Below, piece by piece: positions 57,658 through 64,000 of a DNA stretch of 64,000 nt. The notes under the pieces were generated by a model. It was not told the DNA's origin. It searched no databases and saw nothing but the letters and a program-made list of their open reading frames with translations. The translations under genes and the position numbers were made by a program. Source of the DNA: Hansfordia pulvinata (taxonomy: Eukaryota > Ascomycota > Sordariomycetes > Xylariales); NCBI GenBank assembly GCA_006538405.1, contig BJKQ01000005.1, forward strand, positions 2,232,001-2,296,000. The letters run 5' to 3'. How positions within the stretch are numbered: the first letter of the stretch is position 1; each line of letters begins with the position of its first letter.

Positions 57658-58700
57658 GTGGAAGTTGAGGGAGCGCGCCCGCCTTGCCCCCCACCCCAAC
57701 GGGAGAGACGGCCGGACCGCCGGTGGCTGATGTGCTGCTTGTGTCGGCCTTGCAGGGAACAACCCATGCTGTAGCGCCTGTCGCTGCGTTCGTCGAGAGG
57801 ATATCACCGCGGCGATGGAGCATGGGAGCGATGACCAAGTTCGCATGTATTCGTGAGCAAGAGACACGATGAGGGGCTCATGGAAGCTGCCGGCTTAGCG
57901 AACAGGTAAAACTTGATACAGATGCTTGTAGACTGCTGATTTCAAACCCAACAATCCGCTCGATGATACAGTCAAGTAGCTGTCTGTCGGTTCAGAACAC
58001 GTGATTTCAGAAGTTTGCTCGATTCTGGCTGTTCCACCTCGTGACAATCGGATTTGCCGTCACCGCAGCGGCCGGACACGGGAATGCTGGGCGGGAGATA
58101 TCGGGGTTAACGCTGGGATTAGAAAGCAGAAGCGGACAGTGGTGCTGTGCTGGGCGTGTGGGCGCAGTCGCTCGTTCGATTGGCTTCTCGAAGTGGCCAG
58201 CCGGAGCTGCTGGTCCCCGGGTCATCGAGAGGTACTGACCCTGCGACAACGGCACCAAGGATACCTGCCCGTACCTGCTCGAGACCCCCCAACCTCGACT
58301 GGGCGCCCCGCTACGTGCGAGACCTCGTAGTCTGTGCCCACCTGAGACGGGTCAACGCTGCAGTCCGAGCCGTGGCCACTGAAAGCAGCTGCCTTGTCGC
58401 CCTGTAACCCCGGCGTTCAGCGGGTTGGCGAGCCGGCGTTGGCTCTGAGCTGCCCGCTGCTAATAACCAACATCCATCCCGCTCACCTCGGCCGTCTCCA
58501 CCCGCTGCAACCTCGCCCAGCGTCATCGTTCTTTTCGCCTCCCATCGTCCTCAAAACCGTGGCCCTTTCTCCCTCATCACCTCCCCAACACCCACGAGCT
58601 CGCCATCCCGCGACAACACGACATCCACCTCTGACCGCCTCCCGAACGCAATATCGCGCACACGCACGCCCGCCTCGTCTCCTTTGTCCATCCAGCCACC
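57658..58700. other. Intergenic between MsrA and GHITM-like gene
   Basis: 1.0 kb, no supportable gene. From about 58480 it is C/T-rich on the plus strand, as expected of the leader of the next gene. Confidence 0.65.
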
Positions 58701-59796
58701 ATGTCCTTCACGGTCCGCCATGGGCCCGCGCGGCTGGCCTCCCGGCTGCCCGAGCTGGCAAAGACCTTCCGTAGCGCCGCCCCCGTCCGGGCTTTCCATC
58801 AGCCCGCCTCCAGGTCGACGGCCTCCGCCTTCTTCACCCCGAAGGGCCCCGTCGCCTCGACCGTCCTGCGCTCCTCGTCGCGCAACGTCGGCTCCCAGGC
58901 CCGCACCATGTACCAGCAGGCCGGCGCCGCCAACCAGAACAACACGACGCGGCAGCTGCTGGTGGGCGGCGCCATCATTGGCGGCACCATGGTCGCCGTC
59001 AACCTCGTCTTCAACCGCGAGACCCGCGAGGACGGTGGCATGCCTCACTACGAGCGCTCGTACCTCAACGACACCTTCCTCCACACCGGCCTCGGCGTCG
59101 GCATCATCGGCCTGACCGCCCGCCAGATGATCAAGTCCGGCTTCGCCTACCGCCTCATGGTCTCCAACCCCTGGGTCGTCGCCATTGGCGGCATGGCCCT
59201 CAGCTTCGGAACCATGATCGGATGCCGGTCCGTCGACCCTGACAAGTGAGTACAAGCCCTTTCAGAACCGCCTCGCCTATCGCGGAAAGTTCACGCGGCT
59301 AATCCACCACAGCTACCTCCCCAAGTACGCTCTCTGGGGTGCTTTCAACGCCACTCAGGCCGCCTTCGTCGCGCCTCTGCTGGCCTTCGCTCCTCCTGCC
59401 CTCATCGCCCGCGCCGGTCTCTACACCGTTGCCATGATGGGCTCCATCTCCTTCGTCGGCGCCACCGCCAAGCAGGAGAAGTACCTGTACCTGGGCGGCC
59501 CTCTCCTGGCCGGTGCCGCCATCGTTGCCGTCTCCGGCCTAGCCCCCCTCGTCATCCCGGCCACCGCCACCCGCGCCCTGGCCATGACCGAGAAGGTCTG
59601 GCTGTACGGTGGCCTGGCCGTCTTTGGCGGCTTCACCCTGTATGACGTGCAGAAGGTCCTGTACCACGCCCGCATGGCGCAGGCCGGCGTCATCAAGAAG
59701 GACCCTGTCAACGAGTCCATCTCGCTCGAGCTCGACTTCCTCAACATCTTCATCCGCATGGTCCAGATCCTCATGCTGCAGCAGCGCCGCAAGTAA
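58701..59796 (+). CDS. GHITM/TMBIM5-type BAX inhibitor-1 family protein, mitochondrial
   Basis: Multi-pass membrane protein; the animal homologue (GHITM/TMBIM5) sits in the mitochondrial inner membrane and affects cristae and calcium/proton exchange. Two exons, 58701-59245 and 59313-59796, with a 67-base intron (GTGAGT donor, CACAG acceptor); 342 residues. The N-terminal 60 residues are Arg/Ser/Ala-rich without acidic residues over most of their length, a good mitochondrial presequence. Six or seven hydrophobic segments start at LLVGGAIIGGTMVAVNLVF. BI-1 family wording includes YLNDTFLHTGLGVGIIGLTA, YALWGAFNATQAAFVAPLLA and the end LYDVQKVLYHARM, with SISLELDFLNIFIRMVQIL. Orthology to GHITM rather than ER BI-1 is inferred from the presequence and C-terminus. 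Confidence 0.93.
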
Positions 59797-60354
59797 ACGG
59801 CGCGCACGCGCACGCTCCCGAGGTGAAGGAAAGATGAAGCCACGCAAGAAATTATACCCCAAGGCCGATATCCACGGCCCCGAGCCGCCTGGTTCAAGAA
59901 TGTACAAGCGAAAGGGACGTTGAAGAGAAAGTAATATTGCTGGTGTCGAGAAGGTTTCCCCCTCCAAGATTCATGCCCAGGCGTGCGCCGAACAGGTCAA
60001 AGCTGGGCTCCCGATTTTCCTCTATCCCAGGCAGCCAAAAACTCCCCTCTTCCGACCCTCTGATTTTTGGTCGTCCGGCATGTACCATAACTGCTCTCTG
60101 TCCTCGTTGGTCGGCTCATAGAATAGGAACAAAAGCCTACACGCACCAAGAAAAAAATATCAAATTGAACATGTGAAATTTCATCATCATCATCACCATC
60201 ATCGTCATATAGTCGTTGCACATTGCATATAGTCGTTGCACATTGCCCATTTGTTTGTTTATCGATGAACCGAGTGTTGTTTACAAGAATGTATAAAACG
60301 TTTCGTGATAGCATCAGGCTTATATAGTGCAGTGTAAGCAAACGGCATTTCGTG
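59797..60354. other. Convergent 3' intergenic region
   Basis: 558 bases between converging genes. Contains a (CAT)n tract (about 60181-60205) and an exact 20-base duplication recorded separately. Confidence 0.75.
60206..60245. repeat. Exact tandem duplication of a 20-base unit
   Basis: CATATAGTCGTTGCACATTG occurs twice in direct succession, just after a CAT microsatellite and about 110 bases from the stop of the following minus-strand gene, so within its probable 3' UTR. Confidence 0.95.
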
Positions 60355-61905
60355 TCAGTAGTCCGCCTCGTCCAGCGGGTCGGGGTCCATGATCTTCCCC
60401 GTCTGCATATCCACCGAGTGTGTCGTCTCCCACGAGACGTACTTGTCGCGGCCTTCTCTCGCGCGCTGGGCCCAGCCATAGTTCTTCAGCCTGCTTTCGC
60501 TAAGCGGATCGAGATGGGGGCAGAAGTCCCGGCTTGACCCGTCGCTGCGATCAAGGTCTTCAAAAGCTTCACATATGTCGCCCAGCCCCTCTGTCCGGCT
60601 GAACTCGCGGAATTGCCGTTGTCCCCGATGGCTATCGTACTTGTTGGAGAAGTCGATTTCGCCCAGGTCAATGTACGTTCTCAGAACGAACCCCCACTCA
60701 AAAGGTGCGGGTAGCTGTATGACGTCCAGCTGATAATCGGTTGAGCACTTTTCGCACCCGCCAATGGCGCCCAGCAGGTGTGGCACGTCCATCGGCTTGC
60801 GGGAGGATGTCGACTTGTGCGAACTTGACGACTCGATATGACTCAATCTTTCCGACAAAATATTGGCGGGCTGCTTGGAAATATCGGCGGTGTTGCTGTC
60901 GAAACAGCCAAAGTCGTGGTAATGGAGCTCGCCTGCTGAGTGGGGGTTCTTGCAGTCCGTTCTACACAGCAGATTCAGCAGCTGCTCGGGGAAATCTTCA
61001 GAAACATTGATCCACTTGAGATGAGTACAGATGGGCTGCGGTTTGGGGATTCTGTCGAAGCCGTCCAAGCCCGCAAGACCAGTCAGTTGCATCTTGAACA
61101 CCCAGAGCGCCAAGGATGTTTTGTCGATCGAGGACAGAACCTGTTGTCGCCTCAGCAGCATGCAGTTCTGTCGATACCTCATCCTCAACGATGTTTGGAT
61201 GAGATGACCCGTTCTGTATACGGTGTTGGTGTTGTTGACCTGCTGCAACAGATGCCTGTATTCCAGGCCGTGGTTGCGGCGCTTTGTGATGGTGCGCAGC
61301 AGCTTGCGGGCGGAGCGAGGTGGCATGTGATGGGACAAGTCATAGTCGATACATCGCCGGTGCTTCTCTGGCGCGAACGCACGCATAACAAACGTTTTGA
61401 AGGGGTCGTGGATGATTTTGCATTTATAGCAGTAGACCCTGTCGGTGAGATCATAGTCGACAGCGTTGAGTAGCTGGCCGCGGTATTTGGCTTTGGATGA
61501 ATCCTGGCCCTCAATAAATCTGCCCAACGCCTTGAAATCCCACGGAGGGCCAGATGGCTGGGAACCAGCGCGAGGCGCGCCAATGCCATGCATGAAGCGG
61601 TCCATGAATTCCTTGTTCACCAGAGCCAGCAGAACAATGTGCGCCGGGCTCAAGTAGCTGAGGATGGCGTCGAGGATCTCCTGGGGCAGCAGAATGAGAC
61701 CGGGCTGTTTCGGGGGCTGCTGAAAGGGCCGCGAGCGCAGGGCCAACGATAAGCGCAGGCCATCTTGATGCTCTTGTGGCCCGGCGGCGGTGGTCGACTG
61801 CTTCTCGATGGTGGTATCATTGTTACCATTGCTGCTGGTCTCCTCCTCGCTAGACGTCTCCGGTGGGGCGGGATGTGGCCAGTGGAGGTCCATCAGATTG
61901 GTCAT
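60355..61905 (-). CDS. F-box protein with CxxC motifs
   Basis: Probable SCF ubiquitin-ligase substrate receptor. Intronless, 516 residues from MTNLMDLHWPHPAPPE; upstream in-frame codons to 62289 look like leader. The first 65 residues are Ser/Thr/Glu/Gln-rich. The F-box is at about 71-105 (LILLPQEILDAILSYLSPAH, then LVNKEFMDRF). A CxxC pair follows (VYCYKCKIIHDPFKTF), with further pairs later (CEKCSTDY); this arrangement is frequent in fungal F-box proteins and related to the gene at 46052-47389, though the two are not close copies. The acidic C-terminus ends PDPLDEADY. Substrate unknown. Confidence 0.82.
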   Translation of the reverse strand: MTNLMDLHWPHPAPPETSSEEETSSNGNNDTTIEKQSTTAAGPQEHQDGLRLSLALRSRPFQQPPKQPGLILLPQEILDAILSYLSPAHIVLLALVNKEFMDRFMHGIGAPRAGSQPSGPPWDFKALGRFIEGQDSSKAKYRGQLLNAVDYDLTDRVYCYKCKIIHDPFKTFVMRAFAPEKHRRCIDYDLSHHMPPRSARKLLRTITKRRNHGLEYRHLLQQVNNTNTVYRTGHLIQTSLRMRYRQNCMLLRRQQVLSSIDKTSLALWVFKMQLTGLAGLDGFDRIPKPQPICTHLKWINVSEDFPEQLLNLLCRTDCKNPHSAGELHYHDFGCFDSNTADISKQPANILSERLSHIESSSSHKSTSSRKPMDVPHLLGAIGGCEKCSTDYQLDVIQLPAPFEWGFVLRTYIDLGEIDFSNKYDSHRGQRQFREFSRTEGLGDICEAFEDLDRSDGSSRDFCPHLDPLSESRLKNYGWAQRAREGRDKYVSWETTHSVDMQTGKIMDPDPLDEADY

Positions 61906-64000
61906 GGCGGCTCGTCGTGAACGATGTGGCAACCGGGCGCGAGAGGTGGAGGTTACGAAGTTATATGGAAGGGCGCAGAGCAGGAGGGACTGGCGAGGAG
62001 CCTCATAAGCCGGTCGGTCAGTCAGTCTGTTGCGGAGGAAGCCAGGGCGTGGCCGTGGCCATCCTGCGCGCACGCGAGTCCGTGGTTGGGTGCGTACGTG
62101 TGCGTGTGCTCGTGGGCCTGTGTGCGCGTGGCAGCGGTGGCGATGATGGCGGCGATGCAGATGTGACCACCGAGCGGGAAGCGCTGCTGTCACGTCTGAC
62201 CTCTGCGCCTTGGTCTGGTGGCGCCGGTGCGGGCGGGCCGGGGCGCGTGATACGGCAGAGCAAACAGCGGTCCTTGAAACGTGAGACAAGGGAGTGGCTG
62301 GACAGGCGAGGTATGATTGGATGCGGTGGGCGTGGAGGCAGCGTCAATGGCCGGCTGATGAGTCTGGCACGAGCGAGCGGCACTGGAGGGGGATGAATGA
62401 TTTTTTGGTGTTGAAGGAATGGGCGATGACGATGCGCAACGGAGCGCCGCCTTGCTAAAGAGAGCGGCTGCGTTCTATGAATGTGCGATCCCGTCCCGTC
62501 TGCTCTGCTTCAGGTACCTTGTCTTGCTCTGCGCTTGCCCAGGGTCGAGTATTGCTGTATGTGTAAGGTAAGAAGCGTTGCCTGACCTCGTGCAGCATGC
62601 CCAATGGAACCAAGCTGGAGGTATCGGGTACCCTGTGTATTCGACAGAGCAGCGGAGGGCAGGAACAACATCAACGGTGCAGATAGCTGCTGCAGATGGG
62701 TGCCATGAGTGCTGGGCGGTAGGGCGGCAGCAAGCTGTTCTGCGCGGATTGCCGTCTCGTGCCTTCCTAGGCTGCTGTTGCCTGAGACAAGAGACCGGTC
62801 GGTACGGTGTAGTAGGTCCAGTATGGGGAAGTCGCAATGGAAGAGCGCCCGCCGCTATTCTGGGCTGGGGGTGGAGAGTGGGGCGTGCGGTCGGCGCATT
62901 CCTGCCCTCCCGCAGCAACCGCCCCCACCGTTGACTACAACATGTACGAGTCTATCGTTGCATGGAAATGGTGAAGTCCATGGATTCCATTGATGTGTAC
63001 CTAACTCTTAGGTTGGTAGGTAGGGGCTCAAGTATCTAATGCTGCTCAATCAAAGGCCCGCAGTCACCGGGCTGACAGCAATTAATAGAATAAATACTGG
63101 CCGCTGTCAATTGAGATCTTATTCCCATAGGCCTGGTTCCCAATCCTCTGGTCGCTGGAATGAGCCAACATGCGAGTAGTGCGGGTTCACCTCCATGCGC
63201 CCAAGGCGCCTTCCAGCTACTCGGATCATTAGGGTGATGTCATCTGCCTTGCCGCTACGCTAACGTTGGAAGTAGCCACGCGACACCCAACTTTCCCTCT
63301 GTTAATTTCCATCGGCAGTCGTGCTGCGCGCCGTGACACGGGGCGCTACCTCGAATGCCGTGTACACATCAGGGAACCATATCAGCCAGGCACGTATACC
63401 TACGGTAGCCAGCACAGCTTGAAACCCAGAAACGGCACTGCTGAAAGCGATAAGCTTAGGCATCATTCGGCTTCCGGCCCATTTCTTGCCTCTGGGCGGA
63501 ATCCCGTAGCGAACATGCGCCGCAGGAAACGCGTCTTCGGGAGCGCCGTTGCAACGCGCATTCGTGTCGCTGGGAGCGGCGGCGGTCAAGCGGCACCCCT
63601 TGCTGGGCTTGACTGACTAGGAGCAAAGAGCGGCGTAGCCCGCGTCCCTGGCATCGCAGCCGGTTGGCGGGCATACATAGCGGGCATTGCGGTTTGTCCA
63701 AAATCAATGACTACACGTGGTAGACAGGCAGGCATTCCTAAGGGTATCTGGAATAAGTCTTGCAGAGACAGATAAGGTACCTAATTCAAATCGGCAATGG
63801 ATGGATGTCACTTGGAGGTGGTCCATCGGATGGATGTGGGCTGGATAGGACTCAATCTGCAGGAACTCTTCACTAGACGAAGGCAGGCACCCTCCTGCGT
63901 GTACTGAGGTACTGCCACGTCCCTCCCATCGGATTGTTGTTCAACACGACTGCGCCGGGGATCCATCAATTCGTCACCTCTCCCTTCATCACTGACACTG
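61906..64000. other. Upstream region of the F-box gene and window end, no gene seen
   Basis: 2.1 kb. The first several hundred bases are the promoter and leader of the minus-strand F-box gene (A/C-rich on that strand). Beyond 62.5 kb, ORFs such as 62475-62918 (-), 62578-62934 (+) and 63266-63616 (+) have no recognisable features. TAGGTAGG-type words occur near 63010 and 63775. A gene continuing past the window cannot be excluded. Confidence 0.55.

Overview
This window is nuclear DNA from a filamentous ascomycete, most likely a Sordariomycete. The evidence is GC-rich coding sequence, short introns (mostly 66-150 bases) with GTRNGT donors and NAG acceptors, monocistronic genes on both strands, and filamentous-fungal versions of SLX4, cactin, Nej1, a class I CPD photolyase and a Zn(II)2Cys6 regulator. 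I see no rRNA, convincing tRNA, CRISPR array or intact transposon. Genus and species cannot be read from the sequence.

Layout. 0-7.2 kb: a GH78-like alpha-L-rhamnosidase (-) and a maltose/sugar-porter-type MFS transporter (+), divergent across a shared 1.5 kb upstream region. 7.4-20.8 kb: a four-helix membrane protein with PPxY motifs (-), CPD photolyase (-), ribosomal protein eS21 (-), SLX4 (+) and cactin (+). 23.9-25.4 kb: a divergent forkhead-like protein (+). 25.4-38.5 kb: about 13 kb with no gene I can support, rich in microsatellites and with a base-skew switch near 35 kb. 38.5-47.4 kb: Nej1/XLF (-), a Mil1/TMCO4 (DUF726) family protein (-) and a Cys-rich F-box-like protein with three F-box-like segments (+). 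47.9-52.8 kb: a small signal-peptide/membrane protein (-) and a Zn(II)2Cys6 factor (-). 56.9-61.9 kb: methionine sulfoxide reductase A (+), a GHITM/BI-1 family mitochondrial membrane protein (+) and a second F-box protein (-).

How genes relate. The rhamnosidase/transporter pair looks like a small carbon-acquisition module: release of a sugar and uptake of a sugar from one shared promoter region. PHR1, SLX4 and NEJ1 (light repair, Holliday-junction/flap processing, end joining) lie within 31 kb but are interspersed with housekeeping genes, so I treat this as coincidence. Most other neighbours are unrelated.

Quality caution. Five reading-frame breaks in three genes (89-3501, 38531-40221, 42570-45016) all have the sign expected from one missing base, and each lies in or next to a C/G run. 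This points to systematic under-calling of homopolymers in the assembly more than to three pseudogenes, and it matters for any automated protein set from this contig.
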